Positions 1 to 9,247 of a stretch of DNA of 64,000 nucleotides are shown here, in pieces (the first letter of the stretch is position 1; the number at the start of each line of letters is the position of its first letter). Under the pieces are notes generated by a model. The model saw only the letters and a program-made list of their open reading frames with translations. It made no database searches and was not told where the DNA came from. Position numbers and translations under genes: made by a program. This DNA is from Agromyces ramosus (lineage in GTDB: Bacteria > Actinomycetota > Actinomycetes > Actinomycetales > Microbacteriaceae). Where the stretch lies: the NCBI RefSeq assembly GCF_004216665.1, contig NZ_SGWY01000003.1:558001-622000 (forward strand), given 5' to 3'.

Positions 1-1001
1 GCGTATTTTTCCGTGCCGCCAACCGTCCCGACTTCGACGATCGCGTCGAGCAGGTCGCGGCGAATTCCTTGAATCAGTGCGAAGTCCTCAATGAGGAGGA
101 CGATCTCCTGTCCTACGAGGTGCTCACGGAGTGCCATGAACGCGTTCTGGACGCTTCCCACCCCGAGGTTCGCCGCCCGCATGACAGCGACATCGAGGTG
201 GTCGTTTAACAACTTGACGGCGGCGACCTGAAGTTGGGGATCAGAACTGATCCGCCGGAATGCCGCGCGTGCCAATTCACTCGCCTCGGCGATATTCTTC
301 ACGTTCGCAATTGCGAGGGGGAGATCGTCAACCGTGAACATGGGCGGAACATCCTCTTCATCCAGGCCCCGACCCCGGAGAGCGTGTTCGGCTCGCTTTG
401 GAATGAAGGAATCCGGTTCAAGCAGGTACTGGCGGAAAAGCGGATCGTGCAAGAGAACGTAGAGTCCCCGATCTCCGACGAGCGCCTTTGCCAGAAAGTC
501 TCGAGGCTCAACCTCAGCCTCGCGCACCGACTCCGCCAGTTCATCAAGGATCTTCCGCTCGAGGGTGGCCTTCGAAACGGCCTCGCTCAAGCCGTCTAGT
601 TTTGACCGCACCTCTTCGAATTGCGGCCCCGGCAGGTCGCGGAGCAGTCGCTCGATGACGTCTCGCAGGCTTGTCTGCGCCTTCGGGAGATAAATGACAT
701 GCCTGCCGTGAGACTCCTTGAGTGCGGCATACACCCAGCGCACCAGATGGGATTTCCCAGATCCTGATTCCCCGATGACGGGTGCGACTCGCACGCCCTC
801 TTTCACGGGCCCGTGCAGGAACTCGTCGATGAACACCTCTTCGGTGATCACCTGGCCTGTTTCACCATCACCGCGTCGCCGGACGCGCAGTGGGGTGTGT
901 GTTGCGAGAAGGACGGCGTCCGACGGGCTCGCAGCCTCGGTGGCAATTGTGGCGGTCACCACTTCCGGCGACCAGCAGGTGAAGTTCGTCAGTGTTGTCA
1001 C
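1..1001 (-). CDS. dpdH: DpdH-like ATPase, 3' part beyond window (partial)
   Basis: Putative ATPase of a Dpd-type restriction module that would act on DNA lacking 7-deazapurine modification. The GTG start overlaps the stop of the previous gene as GTGA, so the two are translationally coupled; this is why I place the start here. 333 codons are open with no stop before the edge. Walker A GESGSGKS is at residues 77-84 and a Walker B-like VLLIEDFA at 301-308, separated by a charged, probably helical stretch. From memory DpdH is about 1,000 residues, so most of the protein is missing. The family call rests on the P-loop and on being fourth behind dpdE, dpdF and dpdG. A different large P-loop NTPase is the alternative. 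GC is lower than in the genes right of 7.9 kb. Confidence 0.7.
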   Translation of the reverse strand, partial: MTTLTNFTCWSPEVVTATIATEAASPSDAVLLATHTPLRVRRRGDGETGQVITEEVFIDEFLHGPVKEGVRVAPVIGESGSGKSHLVRWVYAALKESHGRHVIYLPKAQTSLRDVIERLLRDLPGPQFEEVRSKLDGLSEAVSKATLERKILDELAESVREAEVEPRDFLAKALVGDRGLYVLLHDPLFRQYLLEPDSFIPKRAEHALRGRGLDEEDVPPMFTVDDLPLAIANVKNIAEASELARAAFRRISSDPQLQVAAVKLLNDHLDVAVMRAANLGVGSVQNAFMALREHLVGQEIVLLIEDFALIQGIRRDLLDAIVEVGTVGGTEKY

Positions 1002-1798
1002 GACGCCGCCCCCAGGACAGTGACATGCGAGAAATAGTCCTCGCCCTTTGCACCAGCGCCGGCCGGGAATCGAATCACGGACTGTGCATCTGCTGTCCGC
1101 TCGAGTCGAATATGACCACGTGCGGCGAGAGACCGGAGGGCGAATGCGGTCGATGGAAGCACCGTCGCTACCCCGTCGTGTTCGGTGCTGTACAAGATTG
1201 GGAGTTCAGATCTGAGATGCTGTAGCAGGGAGCCGAGTTCCAGAACGCCACCAGGCAAGGGCCCTCCGAAAGGGTAGAAGATGGCGTCGTACACCGCCGC
1301 CGTTGGATCGACACTTCGCTCGCGGGCATCCAATGGCCAATCCCTTGCGAACCCGAGAAATGTCGCCCAGTAAGTGAATGAGTTCCAGCGCGTATCGTTC
1401 ACAAACACACCGTTGCCCGTAGGAAATTCGAGCGTCTTGATGGGCGACTGTTCGACCAGCCATTGGAGAGCCCGGACTAAGTCATCGGGCGAATTGGACT
1501 CATTGCCGCTCACGAGCGTGCGACGGCGCAGTTCCCTCGTGAAGGTTCCGAGATCAAGGTTGCCAATTGATCGGTACGCATTGCCATCATCGGTCACCAG
1601 CATCTCAAACGTGACAAGCGCGTCAATCGCGCGCGAAACATGCGCTGGCTCCTTGAGTTTCTCCCCCAGCATCGAGGACGGGCAAACAGCGTCGATCAAC
1701 TCGGCTCGGTTGAGATCGGGCGTGTCCGCAAGTGCACGAAACACTAGCCACATAGTGCTCGGCAAGTACGGTACCGGACTGATGTTCAGTAGTTCCAC
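998..1798 (-). CDS. dpdG: DpdG-like protein of the Dpd restriction module
   Basis: 266-residue protein of unknown biochemical role. It starts with GTG, sharing one base with the stop of the upstream helicase gene (TAGTG), and its own stop overlaps the next start as GTGA, so it is translated as part of one tight operon. The first 80 residues look like a winged-helix fold (helix-rich, then a short strand-turn-strand around TDDGNAYR), and the rest has no motif I recognise. There is no signal peptide or membrane segment. The name comes from position and size: DpdG as I remember it is a 250-300 residue protein lying between the RecQ-like helicase and the large ATPase. Sequence alone would only support a hypothetical protein. 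Confidence 0.65.
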   Translation of the reverse strand: MELLNISPVPYLPSTMWLVFRALADTPDLNRAELIDAVCPSSMLGEKLKEPAHVSRAIDALVTFEMLVTDDGNAYRSIGNLDLGTFTRELRRRTLVSGNESNSPDDLVRALQWLVEQSPIKTLEFPTGNGVFVNDTRWNSFTYWATFLGFARDWPLDARERSVDPTAAVYDAIFYPFGGPLPGGVLELGSLLQHLRSELPILYSTEHDGVATVLPSTAFALRSLAARGHIRLERTADAQSVIRFPAGAGAKGEDYFSHVTVLGAAS

Positions 1799-4374
1799 TA
1801 CAACTCCCTCAACAATGCGGCTGCGCCGACGACCGCGTCATTCGTGTCGCGCAGCATCCATCCGGAACGGTTCGGATCTCGGAGGTCCTCGGGGCCAATT
1901 AGGTAAGTCGGGAGGCCGAGAGCGGCCCTGCCGAGCGCGGCCGCACAGTCACCGTCGTTCGCCATGAAGACGACGCTAGCGCGGTAATAATCTGCAAGCC
2001 CCGAAGGATCGGACGTATCGCCACGAATTATAGGCACGGTCGGTACCTGCTGCTGGAGCCGATTCCCGAGTATCTCGGAGATGCCAAAGAAGACGCTTAC
2101 ACCCATGCTGGCGACACGCCTCAGCAGGTTGAACCCGTCCTCCCCCTCCGCAAGTGTGATGAAGAGCAACGCCGAGTCGGGAGCGCGCCACGCGCTCAAT
2201 GGATCCGTCTGCCGCTCAGGGTCCGGGAGTCGCGGCGCGGAAAAGTCGTCGTCATCCACACCTGTGGCGCGATCTGGGTTGGCGCGGCACCAGGGGCAGC
2301 CGCGACAGTTCGACCGCGTGAGATGACGTCCACCCTTTACCTGCACGCCATAGTGACGCGCGAGGAGGGTACCGACGCACTCGTGACCCTGGATGAGTGC
2401 GTTGACCGCACGAAGGGAACGTTCCGACTCACGATGCGCACGCGCCTTTTCGTCGCTCAGCGCCTCGACCCAGTTCTCCCGAGACATCAGTGCACCATCT
2501 ATCAGCTCGAAATCAACGAGATCGGGCGCATCGTCGAAGAATTGTTCCTGGATTAGGGCCCTCTGCTCCGGCGTCCCGTCCTTAGGAGGGACCCAGGTCG
2601 GCGCGCGCAGCGAAATCACGCCGGCTTGCGCCATTAGGGTCAGCGTGCGGATGTTCCACGCTGCACTTTGTCCAAAGCCGCGATCCATATATGTCGGCAA
2701 GGAACTCTTCCGAACGCGATACCGCACGCCTGGTACTCCCTGCACACGCTCCGCGCTGCGCAGGAGCGCACGCCAGCGGTTCCACCCCTTCTCTTCGCCG
2801 ATGAAGGTCGCGCCAGCCAGCCGACGCGCGACCTTCACATCACCGGGGCCGGCGTACAACACCGCGGTCGTCGCACGGCCATCGCGCCCCGCCCGCCCGA
2901 CTTCCTGGTAATACCGGTCGACCGATTCCGGAATGCAGGCGTGGACGATACTTCGGACATCCGACACGTCGATGCCAAGACCGAACGCAGAGGTTCCGAC
3001 CATGATGTCAAAGTCGGTTCTAGCGTCAGTCCCGTTCGTTGTGAGCCCGCGCCACCGCTCCACCGCAGTTTGTCGATCGTTGTCGCTGGACCTGCCCGTA
3101 ACGATACCGACCCGCCGCAAGCCGTTATCTGCGAGACGCGACACCCATGCCTCCGCATCCGCCACAGTCGTCGTGTAGACAATTGTTGGACGCGGAAGCA
3201 TCGATGCCGCATTCAGCACTGCGTTCACACGATCGTCCTCACTTCCGAATGCGTGGGCGAAGTACGCCGGCTCCGTGCGCAAGGTGGAACCCCAAACGAG
3301 GTCGACCAAGGTGTCGTCACGACCGAACAGCGTCGTCAACAGATCGAATTGGCGTTGCGCGATCGTGGCACTCATCAGTAAGACTGAGGGCTTTCGCTCA
3401 GCCGGTGCCCTGTCATATGCCTCGCGAACCAGCGCTGGAATCATTTGGAACTCAGGCCGGAAGTCGTTCCCCCATTGATCGACGAGATGCGCCTCGTCGA
3501 CCACGACTTGCTGAAGGAGACCCGCCGTGGCCGCGTCGATGACGGACGAACTCAATCCGGAGACGAATGCTTCGGGGCTCGTATAAAGAATCCGCTGACT
3601 ACCCGCCCTGACCGCCTCCCGGATGGTTCGCTTGATATCTGGGTCGAGACTACCGATGTATGCATAGCGATCGACCGGACTCAATGAGAGCCGACTCGCG
3701 CTCGCCCGCATCCTCGTCCTGCGCTCCATATCGAGAGCGAGCACAATCGTGGGGACGATGACCACCGTCACGCCAACGCTCGATAGGAGTGGCTTCGACC
3801 ATGCGACGGCAGTCTTGCCCTGACCAGTCGCGAGCGAGACCAAGAGCGGCACGCCGTCGTTGGTAACGGCGGCTCGTGCCGCTTGCTGCTGCGCGGCCCC
3901 GCGGTACGTTGTATACCCATGCGCGGCTGCCCAGAAAGGGTCGGCGACTGACGTCGACTGCTTCTGCATCACCTGACCGCGGTAAACGCTAGCCAATTGA
4001 CTCGCTGCACGGAGTTGAGCGTCGGGATCCTCCCCGATCGACGGGAGCCACGGTTCAGCGGTAACGCGGTACCGTCCGACCCCCACCATCACGGCCGTGC
4101 AATTCAAGGCAGCCCATTGATCCACGGTCGGCCAGGGGTGCTCGGTGGGCACGACCAACTGAGGCCTGCCACCGAACAGGAGGTGATCAGTGAGAAGGAC
4201 CTGCCTAACGAGACCAGCCACGTCCCTCCAGCCAGTGGGATCGTGGACCGACTGGAAGTTTTCGAGCGCGTGGATCAAACGCCTGCAGGGGTCGCCCACG
4301 GACCCGCTGAACCCACTCTTGTCAGGCCAGTTTGCGATCGCCTCTTGAGCCTCAGCAACATCAGAGTTATGCAA
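1798..4374 (-). CDS. dpdF: DpdF-like RecQ-family helicase
   Basis: 858-residue superfamily 2 helicase. Motif I ATGQGKT is at residues 182-188, DEAH at 293-296, the SAT motif at 335-337, and the motif VI box QEVGRAGRDGR at 490-500, which is the RecQ form. Near residues 655-695 a cysteine cluster including CRGCPWC resembles the zinc-binding element of RecQ helicases. The N-terminal 150 residues are specific to this family and the C-terminal 150 residues carry no motif I know. The ATG overlaps the end of dpdE by 8 bp. In Dpd clusters a RecQ-like DpdF follows the SNF2-like DpdE, as here, so it is presumably one of the motors of the restriction complex. The helicase call is certain; the Dpd assignment depends on context. 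Confidence 0.8.
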   Translation of the reverse strand: MHNSDVAEAQEAIANWPDKSGFSGSVGDPCRRLIHALENFQSVHDPTGWRDVAGLVRQVLLTDHLLFGGRPQLVVPTEHPWPTVDQWAALNCTAVMVGVGRYRVTAEPWLPSIGEDPDAQLRAASQLASVYRGQVMQKQSTSVADPFWAAAHGYTTYRGAAQQQAARAAVTNDGVPLLVSLATGQGKTAVAWSKPLLSSVGVTVVIVPTIVLALDMERRTRMRASASRLSLSPVDRYAYIGSLDPDIKRTIREAVRAGSQRILYTSPEAFVSGLSSSVIDAATAGLLQQVVVDEAHLVDQWGNDFRPEFQMIPALVREAYDRAPAERKPSVLLMSATIAQRQFDLLTTLFGRDDTLVDLVWGSTLRTEPAYFAHAFGSEDDRVNAVLNAASMLPRPTIVYTTTVADAEAWVSRLADNGLRRVGIVTGRSSDNDRQTAVERWRGLTTNGTDARTDFDIMVGTSAFGLGIDVSDVRSIVHACIPESVDRYYQEVGRAGRDGRATTAVLYAGPGDVKVARRLAGATFIGEEKGWNRWRALLRSAERVQGVPGVRYRVRKSSLPTYMDRGFGQSAAWNIRTLTLMAQAGVISLRAPTWVPPKDGTPEQRALIQEQFFDDAPDLVDFELIDGALMSRENWVEALSDEKARAHRESERSLRAVNALIQGHECVGTLLARHYGVQVKGGRHLTRSNCRGCPWCRANPDRATGVDDDDFSAPRLPDPERQTDPLSAWRAPDSALLFITLAEGEDGFNLLRRVASMGVSVFFGISEILGNRLQQQVPTVPIIRGDTSDPSGLADYYRASVVFMANDGDCAAALGRAALGLPTYLIGPEDLRDPNRSGWMLRDTNDAVVGAAALLREL

Positions 4375-7300
4375 ACGACTGCCAATCTTCCGCTGAGCGC
4401 ACGAGACACGTCACGGAAAGTTCGCGCACGCTTGGCGACTCCACACCCTGCTGAACCGCCCGTCCGAGTTCCACGTCAAATCCGAAGGCAGCAGCGTCCG
4501 CGACCATTCCTGTCGCTGCAGACCGAGCGCGACTTCGCGCCAGCAGGACGTCGGTCTCACTTGCAACCTTTGCGGCAGCCGCCGCAGTGACCTCGGCCAG
4601 CGAAGTCGCATTGAGCAGCGATTTCGTCGCCGCTGCCAGGGCATTAGGCGCGATGTGGGCGAGGTTGCCATGCCCCAGCACCCCATGCAACGCGGAGATC
4701 CGATCCGGATTAAGGTTCGAATCCCATTTCTGATCGAACGGCGCATTCAGCACCTTCAACGTGTGCTCGTCATCCACCGACCGCATGGTGTTGGTCGATA
4801 CCCAGACCCGGCGCTCGAATGGCGCGAGTGCCCAGTCGCAGCGCCTGAGGGCTATCGGGAACTGATCGTGGGCTCCACCCAACAACTTCAAGATGGGCGC
4901 GGTGTCTGCCTCGACCAGAAAGTCGAAACCGAAGTAGACCAGCGCGTCCTCGTTCCACGATGGATCCACCCTCCATAACGCGCTTGCCTGACCACGGTCA
5001 TCGAGTTGGAGAACTCGCTCGATGCCGTCCACGAATGGGTTGCCGCGCCGGAAGAGGCGGCGGCCGGGCTTGACATGCCAGCGATCGAAGTTCCCAATCC
5101 TGGAGTTCTGCTCGACCTTGAGAAGGCTCGCAAGTCGCGGACTGAGCAATGGGTCTACCCGCTCGTCGGGGGCGAACCTGATACTGCCATCCCACGGTCG
5201 CTCTTCGAAACGAAAACCTTCAGCGCCAGAAATCAGCGCACGGAATCGGCGATCGATTTCCGTGTGGCGGTCGTCGTATCTGGCGATCCGCTCAGCGAGC
5301 GCAGACTCCTGACTCACAAAATCCCAACTCGACTCGAGTGCGTCAAGTTCGTTGATCCGCGTTGTCTCGGCGGCGATTGCTTCACGCGTAGGGTCCGCGC
5401 GTGCCGCGAACGCCTCCACACCCTCCTCGACCAGCGTGGTCCACGCGGCGGTGGTCAATTGATCGATCGCATCGTGCTCCGCGGAAATCGATCGCTCGAA
5501 TACGCCGAAACCACGACCAAGGAGTTGGGCCCAGGTCGCGAGCACCCCTTCCGGATTCGTGTCGCTGAAAACCACAGCCCGAGCAGTAAGCGCGCGGCCA
5601 TATCGATCGACTCGACCAATCCTTTGCTCGAGTTGATTCGGATTCGACGGAAGCCTGGCATGGACCACAAGGTTCGCGTCCTGCAGGTTCCGCCCGACAT
5701 CACCAGACTCATCGACCACAAGCACGCCGCCGCTGCCCCGCCATCTTGCAACGGCGTCTTCTCGCTCAGCGTCAGTCTGCGCGACGAGGTGCCCGAACGT
5801 GGATCGCCGCCCGCGGATGGATTCCTGAAGACTGGCGACGAGCGCATGGGCCAATGACCCGCGTCCGCAAAATACGACGACCTTCTCGGAAGGCGCGGCG
5901 ACGGCGAGGATGCCGTCCGTGAGCTTCGCGAGAGCATCCCTGGGTCGGCGCTCAAGCTCGCCATTCAGCGCAGGCTCGAAGGGCAGCAATGGGGCAGAGT
6001 CGAGAAGCTCCAAGTCCTCGAATGCCAGCGTCGCCGGCGGTCGACCAGCCTTGATGCGGAATCGGAGAATGTCCGCGAGATCGTCACTCGTGCCACCTAC
6101 ACGTGAAACGAGGAGTCCCGCGATACGCGCGTAGGGTCCGGAATCGAGACCGCGATCCAGTATTTGAGCGCTGCAACCCGAGATCCACCGTTCCACCACA
6201 TCCGCCGCGCCATCGAGTTCATGAGCGTCGATCTGCACCAGTTTCGGCATGCTTCGGCCGGTGAGCGCGAATGGGGCCATGATCCCCTCGTCGTCGAGCC
6301 GTTCATGCTGAATATTGTGCCGGCGATTGCGAATCACCCGCTGGTGGAGTCGGTAGGTCTCCGATACGTGCGCCCGAACAGTGGCCACGCTGCGGTTCAA
6401 CGCTTCCTGCGATGCAGGCTCATCGGCAGCGAATGTTGCCATTACCGCCTCAGCCAGGTCGCGGAGGAGTTCGTCCGCTGGCAACTGTGCCATCAAGCGC
6501 CCCAGTTGATACTCCAACAGACCCGGATTCTCTGGGTCCGGTTCCTCGTCCAGGGCGTATATCGCCATGGCGATTTCACGCCGGCCCTCTAGGAGACGTT
6601 CAAAATCCTCACGCCGATCCCACGCGAACAGCTTGCCATCCAGAAGATGCAGGAGCGCAAGGTGAGTAGTGCTGGCATGAGTGAAGGGAGTGGCGGACAG
6701 CAGGAGCAGTCGACGCGCAGAGTGTGCGACAGTGGCGAGCTGTTTATATGTAGGCTCGTCCGGGCTCTCCACCTTCGCGAGGAGATGAGCTTCATCCACC
6801 ACAAGAAGGTCGACGCTGCCGAAATCGCGCCACGAAAGTGAGTCACTGTGGCCGACGACCTTCACCTTGCGCCCGAAATCCCCGACGTAGAACTTGTCGC
6901 GCAGTTCAATTCGCCACTGCTCGACCAGTGCGTCCGGGCAGACGATACCAACTTTGCGCCGCGGATCATCGATCAGTGTCTGTCGGATAACAAACCCCGC
7001 CTCGATGGTCTTGCCCATGCCGACTTCGTCTGCGAGCAGGTATCTCTGCACAGGATCGCGGAGGACGCGGAACGCGGCCGAAACCTGGTGGGAGTGCATC
7101 TGAACCCCTGCGGACGCGATGCCGGTTGCTGACGCACTTGAAGCTCGATCCTCGAGTAGCAGCGCACGCACTGGAAGCCGGGCATCCCGGAATCGAGGGG
7201 ATTCGTTCCCGCCCGCTACCAGGATCGCATGCGGATCGCGAGGGGGTTTATCCCATCGCACCCGAATCCGCTGTCCCGAAATACATACGTCCCGGCTCGT

Positions 7301-7600
7301 GTTGGGGAATCTCACCCAGTACAGTGCCCGCCCGTCCCCTTGAATACCACCCTCCGAGATGCGCCCTGCATGCCAAACTCCGTCGTCGTCGATGGCGAAC
7401 ACTCGGGTTTCACACTCGAGAACCACGAGCGACAACTGCGACGTTGCCACATCCACCGCACCGACCGCCGGCTCAGCGACTGACTCGAAGAATTCGACGG
7501 ATGCGAAGCCGCCGTCCAGGCGCGCAACTCTGCCTATCCCGGGCGCCGCATCGAACAGCACATGGTCACCGACCGAAAGCGACTCGTCTTTCAAGACCAC
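4367..7600 (-). CDS. dpdE: DpdE-like SNF2/RapA-type helicase
   Basis: 1077-residue SNF2-type ATPase. An N-terminal part of about 170 residues with beta-rich, KOW/Tudor-like character precedes the helicase core: DEVGMGKT at 191-198, DEAH at 269-272, LLLLSATP at 298-305 and the arginine-finger box QRIGRVDRYGR at 659-669, close to RapA-type proteins. The last 400 residues are family specific. It is the first gene of the four-gene minus-strand operon, overlapping dpdF by 8 bp. The GTG at 7598-7600 directly abuts AAAGG. A TTG two codons downstream would sit at a better distance from that Shine-Dalgarno sequence, so the true start may be 7594. No modification gene (dpdA-D) lies upstream, where one would have been visible. 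Confidence 0.8.
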   Translation of the reverse strand: MVLKDESLSVGDHVLFDAAPGIGRVARLDGGFASVEFFESVAEPAVGAVDVATSQLSLVVLECETRVFAIDDDGVWHAGRISEGGIQGDGRALYWVRFPNTSRDVCISGQRIRVRWDKPPRDPHAILVAGGNESPRFRDARLPVRALLLEDRASSASATGIASAGVQMHSHQVSAAFRVLRDPVQRYLLADEVGMGKTIEAGFVIRQTLIDDPRRKVGIVCPDALVEQWRIELRDKFYVGDFGRKVKVVGHSDSLSWRDFGSVDLLVVDEAHLLAKVESPDEPTYKQLATVAHSARRLLLLSATPFTHASTTHLALLHLLDGKLFAWDRREDFERLLEGRREIAMAIYALDEEPDPENPGLLEYQLGRLMAQLPADELLRDLAEAVMATFAADEPASQEALNRSVATVRAHVSETYRLHQRVIRNRRHNIQHERLDDEGIMAPFALTGRSMPKLVQIDAHELDGAADVVERWISGCSAQILDRGLDSGPYARIAGLLVSRVGGTSDDLADILRFRIKAGRPPATLAFEDLELLDSAPLLPFEPALNGELERRPRDALAKLTDGILAVAAPSEKVVVFCGRGSLAHALVASLQESIRGRRSTFGHLVAQTDAEREDAVARWRGSGGVLVVDESGDVGRNLQDANLVVHARLPSNPNQLEQRIGRVDRYGRALTARAVVFSDTNPEGVLATWAQLLGRGFGVFERSISAEHDAIDQLTTAAWTTLVEEGVEAFAARADPTREAIAAETTRINELDALESSWDFVSQESALAERIARYDDRHTEIDRRFRALISGAEGFRFEERPWDGSIRFAPDERVDPLLSPRLASLLKVEQNSRIGNFDRWHVKPGRRLFRRGNPFVDGIERVLQLDDRGQASALWRVDPSWNEDALVYFGFDFLVEADTAPILKLLGGAHDQFPIALRRCDWALAPFERRVWVSTNTMRSVDDEHTLKVLNAPFDQKWDSNLNPDRISALHGVLGHGNLAHIAPNALAAATKSLLNATSLAEVTAAAAAKVASETDVLLARSRARSAATGMVADAAAFGFDVELGRAVQQGVESPSVRELSVTCLVRSAEDWQSFA

Positions 7601-7851
7601 CCTTTCGGCTCATTCCAACGCTGGCCCAGAACGTACGTTACAGAAGGGAGAGCGTTTGGCGTCGCGACAGTGCCCCCCACGCCCCCGTAATGGGGGGTCA
7701 CCAACACGATTGACAGATCGGGCCGCCAAGTACTGCAGGCGGAACTCGGTGAGATCTTCAAGCGGGAAATGCAAACGGCCCACTTGTAACTCAGCCTCTT
7801 GGCGTCTTTCCGACTGCCCGAACCTTCTGCCCCGCTGTGCGACGATCCGAG
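7601..7851. other. Leader and right edge of the dpd block, no gene
   Basis: I see no convincing gene here. The stretch must carry the dpd promoter. It holds a perfect 10-bp palindrome AACGTACGTT at 7630-7639 and, at about 7673-7687, an inverted repeat of CCCCC and GGGGG around GTAAT, either of which could be an operator. I cannot place -35 and -10 boxes with confidence. Composition is intermediate between the low-GC dpd genes and the GC-rich right side. Similarity to the coiled-coil paralogue begins at about 7852, so this gap probably contains the island junction. Confidence 0.4.
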
Positions 7852-9046
7852 CGCGCCAGGTGCAGGGCTTCACCCGCGAGCGACGCGACACGCTGGCCAT
7901 CCAACCAACTGCTTTCCTTGATCCTGGTCCGTCACGGAGCTGATCGCCGCGGAACTGCCGAGCGAGTGGCCGAGATCGCTCCTCAAGCGCTCGGACTCGG
8001 CCAGCCGCGTCAGGGCCGCGACGCCGATGTAGCCCGGGTGGCCGGCGATGGCATCACGGGCGACATCGAGCTGCCGGTCTGCGTCCCTGATCGCGTGATG
8101 CACGTGGTCTACGAGCGGAATCAGGTCCGTCGCGCGCTCGCGGGCAGTGGCGATCGCGGCATCCAACGCCGCGCGCGCCTCGCGCAGTCGGCTCAGGTGG
8201 GCGAACGGGTCGGTGTTGACGCCGGCCGACGGGAGGGCGGCGAGGGCGGCCTGCAGCTCGCCGATCGTATCTGCGACGCGGCGAGAGCGGGGCTCTTCGA
8301 GCGCGGCGGCGAAGTCACGACGGGACTGCTTGACCAGCGCGGCCAGCGTGGACTCCGCTAGCAACGCATCGACCTCGATGGTCTACACCGTATCGAGGAG
8401 GCCGATGCTCGGCGCACCGATTCGACGGATGCCTCGAGCGCGACACTCGCTTGCTCGCGGTGTCCAGCCATACGGCGGCGCTCGGCCACGCCGGCGCTGT
8501 GCTCGGCGAATCCGAGCAGCTGATCGGCCTCGGCGACGTTGCCGTCCACGTCGGCGAGCGCCGCTCGTGCATAGCGGGCGGCGAGGTGGTCGATGGTCGC
8601 GCGGGCGTGCGGGATACGGCAGCGAAGCGCCGCGGCATCCGCTCGCACAGCAGCGATGGCCTCGGGCGCACGCCGCGCCCGCCGCATGCGCTCGGCGAGC
8701 TCCGAGGTCTGCTCATCGAGCTCGTCCTCAATCAGCTCGCACAGCTCCGCGACGCGCAGGTAGCGGGCCCGCACCTCGTCGGCACTGCCGGGGATCGCAT
8801 CGTGATTGAGCCGGTTCATGCGAAACGCGTCACTCAGATGTCTGCGGGCGGCGGCGAGCGCCTCGCTTAGTTACCCGGTCGCGGCATCCCCGCAACTCCG
8901 CCTCGGCGAAGCCGAGCTCGTCGGTGGCGGCGCGGATACGCTCGTCGGCGGGCGACCAACACCCGTCCAGCCCGCTTCGCCAGTTCGGCGTCGTGGACTT
9001 CGAGCTGCTGCGCAGGGCGACTGCGCCCGACGCGGAACGCGACCAT
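7852..9046 (-). pseudogene. Third, decayed copy of the TPM-like coiled-coil protein
   Basis: Reading the minus strand, segments of three frames match the intact copies at 15610-16956 and 18235-19488 in order: an N-terminus from the ATG at 9046 (AKRAGRVLVA), then ADERIRAATDELGFAEAEL in another frame near 8900-8960, then NRLNHDAIPGSADEV onwards (8400-8819), then AESTLAAL through TDPFAHLSRLREA (7910-8364), then ALHLARS near 7860. At least four frameshifts are needed, around 8960, 8830, 8390 and 7912, so no full-length protein can be made. The homology stops about 20 codons before the normal stop, at the edge of the dpd block. This is decay of a duplicated gene, probably followed or caused by insertion of the island. 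Confidence 0.8.
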
Positions 9047-9125
9047 GGTCCATCCAGATAGCTCCGACGGCCATGCTCGACGCCGCCGCCAACAGGGCGC
9101 CCCAGTTGTTGATCTCGGGGACCAT
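9047..9125 (-). pseudogene. 5' remnant of a DUF1761 gene
   Basis: From an ATG at 9125 the minus strand encodes 24-26 residues beginning MVPEINNW and ending SSMAVGAIW, nearly identical to the start of the intact DUF1761 protein at 24938-25369 (MVPEINYW...SSMAVGAIW). The frame then runs directly into the start region of the decayed coiled-coil gene, so only the first membrane segment survives. It is a fragment left by a duplication or recombination. Confidence 0.65.
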
Positions 9126-9247
9126 CTCCGCCGGTACAAGACGCCGCGTTGTGGGATGCCGCCAAACTCGCCAGCGGCCTGATGACGCGCATCGTGGAAC
9201 CCGCAGAGATCACGGCCCGCCGGCGAAACCGGAGTTACGCTGCGGGC

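Noticed and set aside
4711-4722. GGTTCGAATCCC, like a tRNA T-arm
   Set aside because: It lies inside the dpdE coding sequence and no acceptor or anticodon stem can be folded around it.
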